Shown here one piece after another: positions 17,822-28,092 of a stretch of DNA of 64,000 nt. The stretch lies in NCBI RefSeq assembly GCF_014842995.1, contig NZ_JACYXL010000007.1, positions 122,666-186,665 of the forward strand, given 5' to 3'. The position numbers and the translations under genes were made by a program. The notes beneath the pieces were generated by a model. It worked only from the letters and a program-made list of their open reading frames with translations, searched no databases and was not told the DNA's origin. This DNA is from Rhodanobacter sp. 7MK24 (GTDB lineage: Bacteria; Pseudomonadota; Gammaproteobacteria; Xanthomonadales; Rhodanobacteraceae). Every line of letters begins with the position of its first letter. The first letter of the stretch is position 1.

Positions 17822-19339
17822 ATGACCGCCATCAAGCAAGCCGACCTGATCCAGTCCGTCGCCGACGCCCTGCAGTACATCAGCTACTACCACCCCGTCG
17901 ACTACATCAAGAACCTCGCCGCCGCGTACGAGCGCGAGGAGTCGCCGGCGGCGAAGGATGCGATGGCGCAGATCCTGATCAATTCGCGCATGGCCGCCGA
18001 AGGGCATCGTCCGCTGTGCCAGGACACCGGCATCGTCACCGTGTTCCTCAAGGTGGGCATGAACGTGCGCTGGGACGACGCCACGATGTCGCTGGAGGAC
18101 ATGGTCAACGAAGGCGTGCGCCGCGCCTACAACGACCCGGACAACAAGCTGCGTGCCAGCGTGCTGGCCGACCCGGCCGGCAAGCGCAGCAACACCAAGG
18201 ACAACACGCCGGCCGTCATCAACGTCTCCATCGTGCCGGGCGACACCGTGGACGTGATCGTCGCGGCGAAGGGCGGCGGTTCGGAAGCCAAGAGCAAGTT
18301 CGTGATGCTCAACCCCTCCGACTCCATCGTGGACTGGGTGCTGAAGACCGTGCCGACCATGGGCGCCGGCTGGTGCCCGCCGGGCATGCTGGGCATCGGC
18401 ATCGGTGGCACCGCCGAGAAGGCGATGCTGCTGGCGAAGGAGTCGCTGATGGAGCACATCGACATCCAGGAGCTGATCGCCCGCGGTCCGCAGAACCGCG
18501 CGGAAGAGCTGCGCATCGAGCTGTACGAGAAGGTCAACGCGCTGGGCATCGGCGCACAGGGCTTGGGCGGTCTCACCACCGTGCTCGACATCAAAGTCAA
18601 GGATTACCCGACCCACGCGGCCAACCTGCCGGTGGCGATGATCCCCAACTGCGCCGCCACCCGCCATGCGCACTTCACGCTGGATGGTTCGGGCCCCGTC
18701 CTGCTCGATCCGCCGTCGCTGGAAGACTGGCCCAAGCTCACCTACAGCCCGCAGAACGCGCGCCGCGTGAACCTCGATACGGTGACCAAGGAAGAAGTCG
18801 CCGCGTGGAAGCCGGGCGAAGTGCTGCTGCTCAACGGCAAGCTGCTCACGGGGCGCGATGCTGCGCACAAGCGCATGGTGGAGATGCTCAACAAGGGCGA
18901 GCCGTTGCCGGTCGATTTCCATGGCCGCTTCATCTACTACGTCGGCCCGGTCGATCCGGTACGCGACGAAGTGGTCGGCCCGGCCGGCCCCACTACCGCC
19001 ACGCGCATGGACAAGTTCACCGAACAGGTGCTGGCGCAGACCGGCCTGCTCGGCATGGTCGGCAAGGCCGAGCGCGGCCCGGCCGCGATCGAGGCGATCA
19101 AGAAGCACCAGTCGGTGTACCTGATGGCCGTGGGCGGCGCCGCCTACCTGGTGTCCAAGGCGATCAAGGCCTCGCGCGTCGTCGGTTTCGCCGACCTTGG
19201 GATGGAGGCGATCTACGAGTTCGAGGTGCAGGACATGCCGGTGACCGTGGCGGTGGATTCCGCCGGCACTTCCGTGCACCAGACCGGACCGAAGGAGTGG
19301 CAGGCGCGGATCGGCAAGATTCCCGTGGTGGTCGCCTGA
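17822..19339 (+). CDS. fumA: Fumarate hydratase class I (single-chain, 4Fe-4S)
   Basis: Oxygen-sensitive TCA-cycle enzyme converting fumarate and L-malate. It is 505 aa with both halves of class I fumarase in one chain. Candidate cluster cysteines appear in CQDTG, GWCPPG and NCAATRH. The C-terminal domain has GPTTATRMDKFTEQ and AVGGAAYL. An open frame extends upstream to 17507, but the conserved N terminus (MTAIKQADLIQSVADALQY) begins at 17822. The gene is divergent from the porin and stands alone. The symbol fumA is by family; fumB is indistinguishable. Confidence 0.95.
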   Translation: MTAIKQADLIQSVADALQYISYYHPVDYIKNLAAAYEREESPAAKDAMAQILINSRMAAEGHRPLCQDTGIVTVFLKVGMNVRWDDATMSLEDMVNEGVRRAYNDPDNKLRASVLADPAGKRSNTKDNTPAVINVSIVPGDTVDVIVAAKGGGSEAKSKFVMLNPSDSIVDWVLKTVPTMGAGWCPPGMLGIGIGGTAEKAMLLAKESLMEHIDIQELIARGPQNRAEELRIELYEKVNALGIGAQGLGGLTTVLDIKVKDYPTHAANLPVAMIPNCAATRHAHFTLDGSGPVLLDPPSLEDWPKLTYSPQNARRVNLDTVTKEEVAAWKPGEVLLLNGKLLTGRDAAHKRMVEMLNKGEPLPVDFHGRFIYYVGPVDPVRDEVVGPAGPTTATRMDKFTEQVLAQTGLLGMVGKAERGPAAIEAIKKHQSVYLMAVGGAAYLVSKAIKASRVVGFADLGMEAIYEFEVQDMPVTVAVDSAGTSVHQTGPKEWQARIGKIPVVVA

Positions 19340-19343
19340 TTTT

Positions 19344-19570
19344 CCCCTCTCCCCTTTGGGGCGAGGCCATGCTGCTTGCGAGCCACTGGCTTGCGTATGG
19401 CTGAGCGCCCGAGCGCTGGTGCGAGTGCCGGGGGTGCTTGGCGAGGAACGAGCCTAGCAACGGACAGGGTGAGGGGGCGCGAGAGCATCACATCGAAGCA
19501 CGTGGTGCTTCGTCAAAGTCATTCGCCAGATTGTCCCTTCAGCCCAACCCTCTCCCCGGCGGGGAGAGGG
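19344..19570. repeat. Pair of CTCTCCCC...GGGGAGAG palindromic repeats in opposite orientation
   Basis: The first copy (about 19348-19366) is imperfect (CTCTCCCC-TTT-GGGGCGAG). The second is perfect (19548-19570, CCCTCTCCCC-GGC-GGGGAGAGGG). The second overlaps the last codons of the FUSC gene. The same family brackets the DUF559 gene at 23734 and 24171, and a diverged member lies near 27600. Confidence 0.8.
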
Positions 19571-20928
19571 AGTGCGTCGTGCAGTGCCTTCAAGGCATCG
19601 AGCAGGCGCTCGGGTTCCCGTAGCGCCTGCCTTGCCGCGCCTATCGCGCGCCGCACATCCCCTGGCGTGGCGCCTTGTTCGATCAGCGCCAGCGCGGGCG
19701 CACGACAAGCGGGCAGCACGTCGATCCAGTCCGCCGGCTGGCGCAGCCCGAGCATGCGTGCAGCACGGAACGCGGGAGCCAGCGATTCCACGTCATTGAG
19801 TGCACGAACGAAGGCCGCCGCGTCGCGTCGCTCAACCGCTGGATCCAGCGCCTCGCCCAGCGCGGCCAGCGCGTCGGCCAGACGTCGGCGCAATACATCG
19901 GTGGAACACACCGGCAACACCAGCCATGCGGTGGCTACGCCGATGGCCGCACCGGCCGCGATGGCGGCCAGGCGCAGTGTCATCGCCGATGCCGCGGGTA
20001 ATCCGGCGTAGTTCTGCAACAGCGCCAGCGCCACGGTGACGAACAGCGCCCACCAGGCATAGTTGAGCTGGCGCAGCCAGGTGCCGAGGAACAGCGCGAG
20101 CAGGATCAACGCGACGCTGCCGTGCGCATCGGCCGGTGCGGCGAGCAGGGCTGCTGCAACGCAGCCGCCTGCCGCACCCGCCAGCCGCAGCAGGCTTTTG
20201 TACGCCACCTCCAGCCGGCCGCGGTTGCCGCTGTGCACGATGAAGGCGGTCAGCACCACCCATGGCCAGTGTTCGCCGAAACCCAGGTGGCCAACGGCGA
20301 AGGCGAGCGCCAGCGCCACCGCCATCTGCAAGGCCATGCGCGTGGTGGCCGAAAGTCGCGCCTGGCTGGCCGGGGCGCGCGTCGGTGCGGCAACGTGGTG
20401 CTTGCGCTCATCGACCAGCCAACCCATGCGCTGGCCCAGCGCGTCGAGCAAGGACACCCAGGCCAGCGCCAGCAGTGCCACCAGGATCGGAACCAGCGCG
20501 GCGGGCAACGGCCCGCGCTGCGCCCCGGACAGGTGCGGCACGGTGAGCACGGTCACGAAGGGCAAGGCGACCAGCCGGCTGGCACGCCGCGCCAGCTCGC
20601 CGAACTGGCGCAGCCACACCGACGACGCCATGCCCACGGTGAACGCCGTGGCGCCGATCCACGGTGCGTGCAGAAGCAACCAGCCGACGCCGGTCGCGGC
20701 GAGGCCTACCACGGGCAGGGCGATGGCCGCTTCCAGTTGGCCGCGGTGGTCGCGGTCGAGCCGGCTGCGCGCCAGCGACAGGCTCAGCACCACCGCCAGC
20801 ACCGCGCTGCCAGGGCCGGGTGCGAGCCATTGGGCGCAGGCCATGGTGAGCAGGGCGGCCAGCATCGCCGCCATGGCCTCGGGCAGTGCCCGCAACATCG
20901 TGGACAGGGCGAAAGGCGCGGCAGTCAT
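19519..20928 (-). CDS. FUSC family membrane protein
   Basis: Inner-membrane protein of 469 aa. It shows two sets of about five hydrophobic helices separated by a cytoplasmic segment, in the pattern of the fusaric-acid-resistance/aromatic-acid-exporter group. The second block contains HWPWVVLTAFIVHSGNRGRLEVAYK with the conserved Arg/Lys region of FUSC proteins. The exported compound is unknown. The last residues (LPLPAGERVG) are encoded by a palindromic repeat, so the original C terminus has been replaced by repeat sequence. It is divergent from the lysine/aspartokinase gene. Confidence 0.85.
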   Translation of the reverse strand: MTAAPFALSTMLRALPEAMAAMLAALLTMACAQWLAPGPGSAVLAVVLSLSLARSRLDRDHRGQLEAAIALPVVGLAATGVGWLLLHAPWIGATAFTVGMASSVWLRQFGELARRASRLVALPFVTVLTVPHLSGAQRGPLPAALVPILVALLALAWVSLLDALGQRMGWLVDERKHHVAAPTRAPASQARLSATTRMALQMAVALALAFAVGHLGFGEHWPWVVLTAFIVHSGNRGRLEVAYKSLLRLAGAAGGCVAAALLAAPADAHGSVALILLALFLGTWLRQLNYAWWALFVTVALALLQNYAGLPAASAMTLRLAAIAAGAAIGVATAWLVLPVCSTDVLRRRLADALAALGEALDPAVERRDAAAFVRALNDVESLAPAFRAARMLGLRQPADWIDVLPACRAPALALIEQGATPGDVRRAIGAARQALREPERLLDALKALHDALPLPAGERVGLKGQSGE

Positions 20929-21001
20929 GCGCTGGCGGGTTCCTGGTCGGCAGCGCGCAGTCTAGCAGCGCTGCGACAGGGCGCCCTTGGTTCCGTCAAG
21001 T

Positions 21002-21017
21002 GGACGTCTGGACGTCC
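21002..21017. promoter_or_regulatory. MetJ-like operator: two tandem met boxes before the aspartokinase gene
   Basis: GGACGTCT followed directly by GGACGTCC, 7 and 6 of 8 to the AGACGTCT consensus and in 8-bp register. It lies 91 nt before the GTG start of the fused aspartokinase gene, whose pathway supplies methionine precursors. The neighbouring octamers on each side match only 3 of 8. Confidence 0.5.
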
Positions 21018-21107
21018 AAATGGTATTGGATGAATCGACGGTTGCAATCGTGTTGCCGCAGCGCAACACTGGGCGGATCATTTCCCCAGCCACCACCCAA
21101 GAGACCC

Positions 21108-23723
21108 GTGAACCCCAACGCCCCTGCGCCGCTGCCTGCGGACGCCCCCTGGATCGTGATGAAGTTCGGCGGCACCAGTGTCGCCACCCTGCCGCGCTGG
21201 CAGAACATCCGTGAGCTGGTCGCCAGCCGCCGCGCAGAAGGCGCGCGCGTGCTGGTGGTCGTATCCGCGCTCACCGGCATCACCGACGCGCTGAAACAGC
21301 TGTGCGGCGAGGGCGACCAGGGCAAACGCAAGGCGGCGGCCGGCGCCATCGCGCAACGCCACTACGACCTGCTCGGCCATATGCAGCTCCAGCTGCCGGC
21401 CACGCTGGGCGCGCGCCTGGACGAGCTGGCCGCATTGGCGGCGGAAGGCCCGTCGCGACTGGGCGAACTGGCCTGGGCAGCCTTGGTGCAGGCGCACGGC
21501 GAGCTGATGTCCAGCGCGCTGGGCGCAGCTTTTCTCAGCCACAGCAGCTTGCCCACGCAGTGGGTGGACGCGCGCGATTGCCTTGCCGCCATTGCGCTGC
21601 CCAACCAGAACGAGCGCACCAAGCTGCTTTCCGCGATGGTCGAGGCCAAGCCCGATCCGGCCCTGAACGCGCGCCTCGCCGCGCAGGGCGAGGTGTTCAT
21701 CACGCAGGGCTTCATCGCGCGCGAGAGCGAAGGGCGCACCGTGCTGCTCGGCCGAGGCGGCTCGGACACCTCGGCCTCGTACTTCGGCGCGCTGCTGAAG
21801 GCGGCGCGCGTGGAGATCTGGACCGACGTGGCGGGCATGTTCACCGCCAACCCGCGCCAGGTGCCGGGCGCGCGCCTGCTGCAGAAGCTGGACTACGAGG
21901 AGGCGCAGGAAATCGCCTCCACCGGTGCCAAGGTGCTGCACCCGCGCTGCCTCTCGCCGCTGCGCGAGCCGCGCGTGCCGCTGCTGGTGAAGGACACCAA
22001 CCGCCCCGAGCTGGAAGGCACGGTGATCGGCCCGCAGGTGCGCGAGCACGCGCCCTCGGTGAAGGCGATCAGCGCGCGCAAGGGCATCACCCTGGTGTCG
22101 ATGGAATCGGTGGGCATGTGGCAGCAGGTCGGTTTCCTTGCCGACGTGTTCGCGCAGTTCAAGCAACACGGTCTCTCGGTGGACCTGATCGGCTCGGCCG
22201 AGACCAACGTCACCGTGTCGCTGGACCCCACCGAGAACCTGCTCGATTCCGACGCGATCGCCGCGCTGGCCGGCGACCTCGCCAAGGTGTGCCGGGTCAA
22301 GGTGATCGCACCCTGCGCGGCGATCACCCTGGTCGGCCGCGGCATGCGCTCGATGCTGCACACGCTGTCCAGTGTGCTGGCCGAGTTCGACCAGCTGCGC
22401 GTGCACCTGATCTCGCAGTCGTCCAACAACCTCAACCTCACCTTCGTGGTGGACGAGGACGTGGTGGACGACCTGCTGCCGCACCTGCACGAGCTGCTGA
22501 TCACTGCCGGCGCGCTGCGTACCGACGACAGCGTGCTGTTCGGCCCGAGCTGGCAGCAGCTGTACGGCAGCGGCGAGGCGGCGGTTGCGCACGCGTGGTG
22601 GCGCGAGCCGGCCGAACGCAGCCGGCTGCTCGATATCGCCGCCGAGGCCACGCCGCGCTACGTCTACCACCTGCCAACGGTGCGCCAGCAGGCGCGCGAG
22701 CTGAAAACCTTGGCAGCGGTGGATCGCCTGCACTACGCGGTGAAGGCGAACACGCACCCGGCGATCCTGCGCGTATTGGCCGCGGAGGGTTTCGCCTTCG
22801 AATGCGTGTCGCCGGGTGAACTGGAATCGGTGTCGGCGGCGGTGCCTGCGGACGTGCTGCTGCTGTTCACGCCCAACTTCGCCTCGCGTGCGGATTTCGA
22901 GCGCGGCCTGGCTACACGCGCCACGATCACGCTGGATGCACTGCACCCGGTGGAATACTGGGGCGAGCTGTTCCGCGGCCGCGAGATCGTGTTGCGCGTG
23001 GACCTAGGGCGCGGCCTCGGCCACCACGAGAAGGTGCGCACCGGCGGCAGCGGCAGCAAGTTCGGCCTGCCCGTCGAACAGCTCGATGTCTTCCTGCGCC
23101 ACGCCGACGCGCATGGCGTGGTGGTGCGTGGCCTGCATGCGCACCTCGGCTCGGGCGTGCTCGACGCGAAGCACTGGGGCGAGGTGTACAGCCAGCTGGC
23201 CAGCCTCGCCGAGCGCATCGGCAGCATCGCCTTCCTCAACATCGGCGGCGGCCTGGGCGTGCCCTCGCACCCGGGCGAGGCGAAGCTGGACATCGCCGCG
23301 CTGGACAAGGTGCTGCGCGAGGTCAAGGCGGCCTACCCGCACTACCAGTTGTGGATGGAGCCGGGTCGTTACCTGGTGGCCGACGCCGGCGTGTTGCTGG
23401 CGCGCGTCACCCAGACCAAGGGCAAGGGCAGCTGGCGCTACCTCGGCGTGGACACCGGCATGAACAGCCTGATCCGTCCCGCGCTGTACGACGCCTGGCA
23501 CGAGATCGTCAACCTCAGTCGCCTGGACGAGCCCTCCGACGCGCTGTTCCAGGTGGTCGGCCCGATCTGCGAAAGCGGCGACGTGCTGGGCAGCGACCGC
23601 CGCCTGCCCGAGCCACGGGAAAGCGACGTGGTCCTGATCGCCCAGACCGGCGCGTACGGCAAAGTGATGTCCTCGCCCTACAACCTGCGCGGCGAAACGG
23701 AAGAGGTCGTGCTGGATAATTGA
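21108..23723 (+). CDS. lysAC: Bifunctional aspartate kinase / diaminopimelate decarboxylase
   Basis: Fused enzyme of 871 aa with the first step of the aspartate family (aspartate to aspartyl phosphate) and the last step of lysine synthesis (meso-diaminopimelate to lysine). The kinase domain opens with KFGGTSV (19-25) and has RGGSDTSASYFGALL, followed by tandem ACT regulatory domains. The decarboxylase domain carries the PLP lysine Lys546 (HYAVKANTHP) and GSGSKFGLP. This fusion is characteristic of Xanthomonadales. The GTG start at 21108 fits the conserved N terminus. No lysine riboswitch is visible. Met boxes lie upstream. Confidence 0.96.
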   Translation: MNPNAPAPLPADAPWIVMKFGGTSVATLPRWQNIRELVASRRAEGARVLVVVSALTGITDALKQLCGEGDQGKRKAAAGAIAQRHYDLLGHMQLQLPATLGARLDELAALAAEGPSRLGELAWAALVQAHGELMSSALGAAFLSHSSLPTQWVDARDCLAAIALPNQNERTKLLSAMVEAKPDPALNARLAAQGEVFITQGFIARESEGRTVLLGRGGSDTSASYFGALLKAARVEIWTDVAGMFTANPRQVPGARLLQKLDYEEAQEIASTGAKVLHPRCLSPLREPRVPLLVKDTNRPELEGTVIGPQVREHAPSVKAISARKGITLVSMESVGMWQQVGFLADVFAQFKQHGLSVDLIGSAETNVTVSLDPTENLLDSDAIAALAGDLAKVCRVKVIAPCAAITLVGRGMRSMLHTLSSVLAEFDQLRVHLISQSSNNLNLTFVVDEDVVDDLLPHLHELLITAGALRTDDSVLFGPSWQQLYGSGEAAVAHAWWREPAERSRLLDIAAEATPRYVYHLPTVRQQARELKTLAAVDRLHYAVKANTHPAILRVLAAEGFAFECVSPGELESVSAAVPADVLLLFTPNFASRADFERGLATRATITLDALHPVEYWGELFRGREIVLRVDLGRGLGHHEKVRTGGSGSKFGLPVEQLDVFLRHADAHGVVVRGLHAHLGSGVLDAKHWGEVYSQLASLAERIGSIAFLNIGGGLGVPSHPGEAKLDIAALDKVLREVKAAYPHYQLWMEPGRYLVADAGVLLARVTQTKGKGSWRYLGVDTGMNSLIRPALYDAWHEIVNLSRLDEPSDALFQVVGPICESGDVLGSDRRLPEPRESDVVLIAQTGAYGKVMSSPYNLRGETEEVVLDN

Positions 23724-23733
23724 CCGCCTTTCT

Positions 23734-23767
23734 CCCTCTCCCCTCTGGGGAGAGGGTTGGAGTGAGG
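23734..23767. repeat. Left inverted repeat of the DUF559 cassette
   Basis: CCCTCTCCCC-TCT-GGGGAGAGGG (23734-23756) followed by TTGGAGTGAGG. The reverse complement recurs at 24152-24185, on the other side of the DUF559 gene, with about 29 of 32 core positions identical. Confidence 0.85.
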
Positions 23768-23813
23768 GGTGGGTGCTCGTAGGCAGCTATCCAACGAAGC
23801 GGAGGTTTCAAGG

Positions 23814-24212
23814 ATGAAACACTTGCACGTGGATCGGGCACGACGTCTGAGAGTCGGCCAAACCGAAGCCGAACAAAAACTCTGGCACCACCTGCGCAAC
23901 CGCCAGATGCAAGGCTGGAGATTCCGCCGCCAGCATGAAATGGATCGTTACATCGCCGACTTCGTCTGTCCGGATGCAGGCCTGATCGTGGAATTGGACG
24001 GCAGCCAGCATGGCGAACAGATGATTTATGACGAAACTCGCACGCGCAAGTTGGAAGCCATGGGCTACCGCGTGCTGCGTTTCTGGGACAATGACGTACT
24101 GACAAATATCGAGGGCGTGCTTGAGGCGAGTCTGGAGGCCTTGGCAAGCCCGGTCCCTCACCCCAACCCTCTCCCCGGAGGGGAGTGGGGGCAGGGCTCG
24201 CGGGAGACTTGA
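23814..24212 (+). CDS. DUF559 (Vsr/PD-(D/E)xK-like) endonuclease-domain protein
   Basis: Protein of 132 aa. The DUF559 core is clear: TEAEQKLWHHLRNRQMQGWRF, then DRYIADFVCPDAGLIVELDG with Asp49, Glu60 and Asp62 as likely metal-binding residues and His66 (SQH), then GYRVLRFWDNDVLTN. The family has a restriction-endonuclease-like fold related to the mismatch nuclease Vsr, but its job is unknown. The ATG at 23814 has AAGG directly upstream and GGAGG further off. The last residues (PHPNPLPGGEWGQG) come from the right-hand palindromic repeat. It ends 4 nt before murL, and the gene with both repeats looks like a compact inserted cassette. Confidence 0.88.
   Translation: MKHLHVDRARRLRVGQTEAEQKLWHHLRNRQMQGWRFRRQHEMDRYIADFVCPDAGLIVELDGSQHGEQMIYDETRTRKLEAMGYRVLRFWDNDVLTNIEGVLEASLEALASPVPHPNPLPGGEWGQGSRET
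24152..24185. repeat. Right inverted repeat of the DUF559 cassette
   Basis: CCCTCACCCCAACC followed by CTCTCCCC-GGA-GGGGAG. It is the reverse complement of the left copy and is translated as the tail of the DUF559 protein. Confidence 0.85.
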
Positions 24213-24216
24213 GAGA

Positions 24217-25592
<1,376 letters not shown>

Positions 25593-25593
<1 letters not shown>

Positions 25594-26948
25594 TGCGCAT
25601 CGCCGACCTGGCGGGCAAGCGCGTCGCGGTGTGGGGTTTCGGCCGCGAGGGCCGGGCCGCGATCCGCGCCATCCATGCGCAACTGCCGCAGCTGCCGTTG
25701 GCGCTGTATTGCAGCGAGGATGAGGCCGATGCGGCGCGCGCATTCGACGCCGCGCTTACCGTCTATGGCCAGGAGCCGGGCTCGGTAGCTCTGTGCGCCT
25801 ACGACGTGGTGGTGAAGTCGCCGGGCATCTCCGTCTACAAGCCTGCGGTGACCACCGCGCAGGCACAAGGCACCGCGTTCACCTCGGGCACTGCGCTCTG
25901 GTTCGCGGAGAACGCGGACGCACGCGTGATCGCGGTGACCGGCACCAAGGGCAAGAGCACCACCACCGCCTTCATCGCGCATCTCGCGCGTGCCCTGGAT
26001 GTGCGCACCGCGCTGGCCGGCAACATCGGCCTGCCCTTGCTGGAGCTGCAAGGCCAGTCCGCCGACTTGTGGGCCGTCGAACTTTCCAGTTTCCAGACCG
26101 GAGAAGCGGGTGCGCTGGAGCTGGGCGTGGTCACCAGCCTGTACGAGGAACACCTCGACTGGCACGGTTCGCGCGAGCGCTACGTGGCCGACAAGCTCAA
26201 GCTCGCGGATGTGTCGCGTACCCTGCTGGTCAACGGGCAGCAGGCGTACTTGCTGGAGCGCACCGCCACGCATCCGCATCGCCTCGTGTTCGGCACGCCC
26301 GAGGGCTGGCATGTGGCCGATGCTGCGATCCGCCGTGGCGAACAGGCCGTGTTCGACATCCACGCGATGGCTGCGCCCGGCCTGCACAACGCGCTCAACG
26401 CCTGCGCGGCGCTGGCTGCGCTGGAAGCGCTGGGCTACGACGCGATCAAGGCCGCGCCGGCATTGGCGGATTTCCGCCCGCTGCCGCATCGCCTGCAACC
26501 GCTCGGCATCCGCGACGGCCTGGCGTGGATCAACGATTCCATCAGCACCACGCCGCTGGCCACGCTGGCTGCGCTGGACAGCCTGGCCGGACGCGAGGTC
26601 ACGGTGGTCGTGGGCGGGCATGATCGCGGGCTGGACTGGTCGGACTTCGTGCGTGCCGCCAAGGATCGCACCGACCTGCGCATCGTGACGCAGGGGGCCA
26701 ACGGACCGCGCATCGCGTTGGCGCTGCGTACGGCCAAGGCCACGGTACCGCTGGGCGAGGCCGAGGATTTCGCCGACGCGGTGGCGATGGCACGCACTGT
26801 CACGCCGGCGGATGGCGTGGTGCTGCTGTCGCCGGGCGCGCCCAGCTTCGACCAGTTCAAGGACTATGCCGAGCGCGGTCGCCGTTTCGCGGAGCTGGCC
26901 GGCTTCGCTGTCGAAACGACCGGCATCGATGGGCTCGGCATCCGCTGA
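25593..26948 (+). CDS. murD2: UDP-N-acetylmuramoyl-L-alanine--L-glutamate ligase
   Basis: Mur ligase of 451 aa that adds L-glutamate, rather than D-glutamate, to UDP-MurNAc-L-Ala using ATP. The ATP loop GTKGKST (117-123) and the later WINDSISTTPLATLAAL and GGHDRGLDWSDF regions are those of MurD-type ligases. Its assignment as the L-Glu form rests on the immediately preceding murL, as in Xanthomonas. It is translationally coupled to murL and overlaps the next gene by 20 nt. Confidence 0.9.
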
Positions 26949-27588
26949 CGCCGTGGTGGCGTGCCCGCTGTGCGGCGATTCGTCCGGCGCGTCGTGGCGC
27001 GAAACCACCGGTATCTACCGCCATTGTGCGTCGTGCGATCTGGTCAGCCGCGACCCGGCGACATGGCTGGACGCCGTGGCCGAGCGTGCCTATTACGGCA
27101 CACACGACAACCGCGTCGACGATCCGGGCTATCGCCGTTTCCTCGCGCAACTTGCCGGACCGTTGATGGTACGTCTCGCGCCTGGCGCGCATGGTCTCGA
27201 TTATGGTTGCGGTGCGGCGCCGGCGCTCGCCACGATGCTGAGCGAAGCGGGTTTCCCGACAGTCGGCTATGACCCGTTCTTCGCTCCCGATGAGATGCCG
27301 CTGGCCGCGCGCTACGACTTCGTCACCTGCACTGAAGTGCTGGAGCACATGCATGCCCCCTTGCGCGATCTTGCATGCATCGACGCGATGCTCGTGACTG
27401 GCGGCTTGCTCGGCCTGATGACCGAATTGCGTCCGGCGATGGCGGGGTTTGCGCGCTGGCATTACCACCGTGATCCTACGCATGTGGGATTTCATTCCGA
27501 GGCTTCGCTGCGTTGGATCGCGCGGCGGTTCGGCTGGGAGCAGGTCGGTATGGATCGGCGCGTGAGTTTGTGGCGCAAGTCGCGGTGA
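26929..27588 (+). CDS. Class I SAM-dependent methyltransferase with N-terminal zinc ribbon
   Basis: Protein of 219 aa. Cys12/Cys15 and Cys33/Cys36 (ACPLCG, HCASCD) form a probable zinc ribbon. A short methyltransferase domain follows, with HGLDYGCGAAPALAT, TCTEVLEHM and MTELRPAM. The architecture resembles MT family proteins that modify small molecules or glycans; no substrate can be named. The ATG at 26929 lies inside the end of murD2, so the two are probably coupled. It ends the murL operon. Confidence 0.8.
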   Translation: MGSASADAVVACPLCGDSSGASWRETTGIYRHCASCDLVSRDPATWLDAVAERAYYGTHDNRVDDPGYRRFLAQLAGPLMVRLAPGAHGLDYGCGAAPALATMLSEAGFPTVGYDPFFAPDEMPLAARYDFVTCTEVLEHMHAPLRDLACIDAMLVTGGLLGLMTELRPAMAGFARWHYHRDPTHVGFHSEASLRWIARRFGWEQVGMDRRVSLWRKSR

Positions 27589-28092
27589 GCTGCGCATTTT
27601 CTCCCTCTCGGGCCTGCGGGGAGGAGTGGGGGAGAGGGTGGTTCTGGCGACGACCGTTCGTTTCCGCGATCGGGCTCGCCTGCGGAGGCCTTTCGATTGC
27701 CTGCCGGCGCCCGAGTCCCTTTCTTTGCTGGCCCAAAGGAAGGTGGCCCAAAGAGCGGCCTTGCTCAATCCGCCGGGATTACAAGCCTGCTGTTTCGAGG
27801 ATGTTGGAACTGCATCGCGCGACACGACCGCCGCCGCCGCCATGCCGCGCCGTATCCGGGAGCTGGGGCACACGCGAAATCGGGGACGTCACGCTCGTCA
27901 TCCCGGCGAAGGCCGGGATCCAGCAGCCGTATAGCTCGTCGCAACTGGATTCCGGCCTTCGCCGGAATGACAGGCAACCGCCACGCTCTGCTTTGGCCGT
28001 TTGCTTCTGCACGCAGGAGCGCGCTGCTTTTCTTGGGGCGCACGAAACCGCTTTGTCACTTGCGAGAACGACATGGAAACTTCTGCGCGACC
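27589..28092. other. 504-bp intergenic region made largely of repeat remnants
   Basis: No gene is supported. It holds a diverged CTCTCCCTC...GGGGAG element (about 27600-27640), a stretch typical of dispersed Xanthomonadales repeats (CTTTCTTTGCTGGCCCAAAG, about 27720), and an inverted pair of 27-nt GTCATYCCGGCGAAGGCC units (27897-27923 and 27945-27971, two mismatches). It lies between two convergent genes. Confidence 0.6.

Noticed and set aside
16589..19279. Leftward open frame of 896 codons
   Set aside because: It covers the fumarase on the opposite strand and the porin in a wrong frame. No family is recognisable in it.
20929..21107. Possible lysine riboswitch before the lysC-lysA gene
   Set aside because: The gap is only about 180 nt and shows none of the conserved lysine-aptamer elements.
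21078..22946. Leftward open frame of 622 codons
   Set aside because: Antisense shadow of the aspartokinase half of the fused enzyme.
27589..28092. Small frames in the repeat-rich gap
   Set aside because: They are made of repeat sequence and have no ribosome-binding site or coding-like codon pattern.
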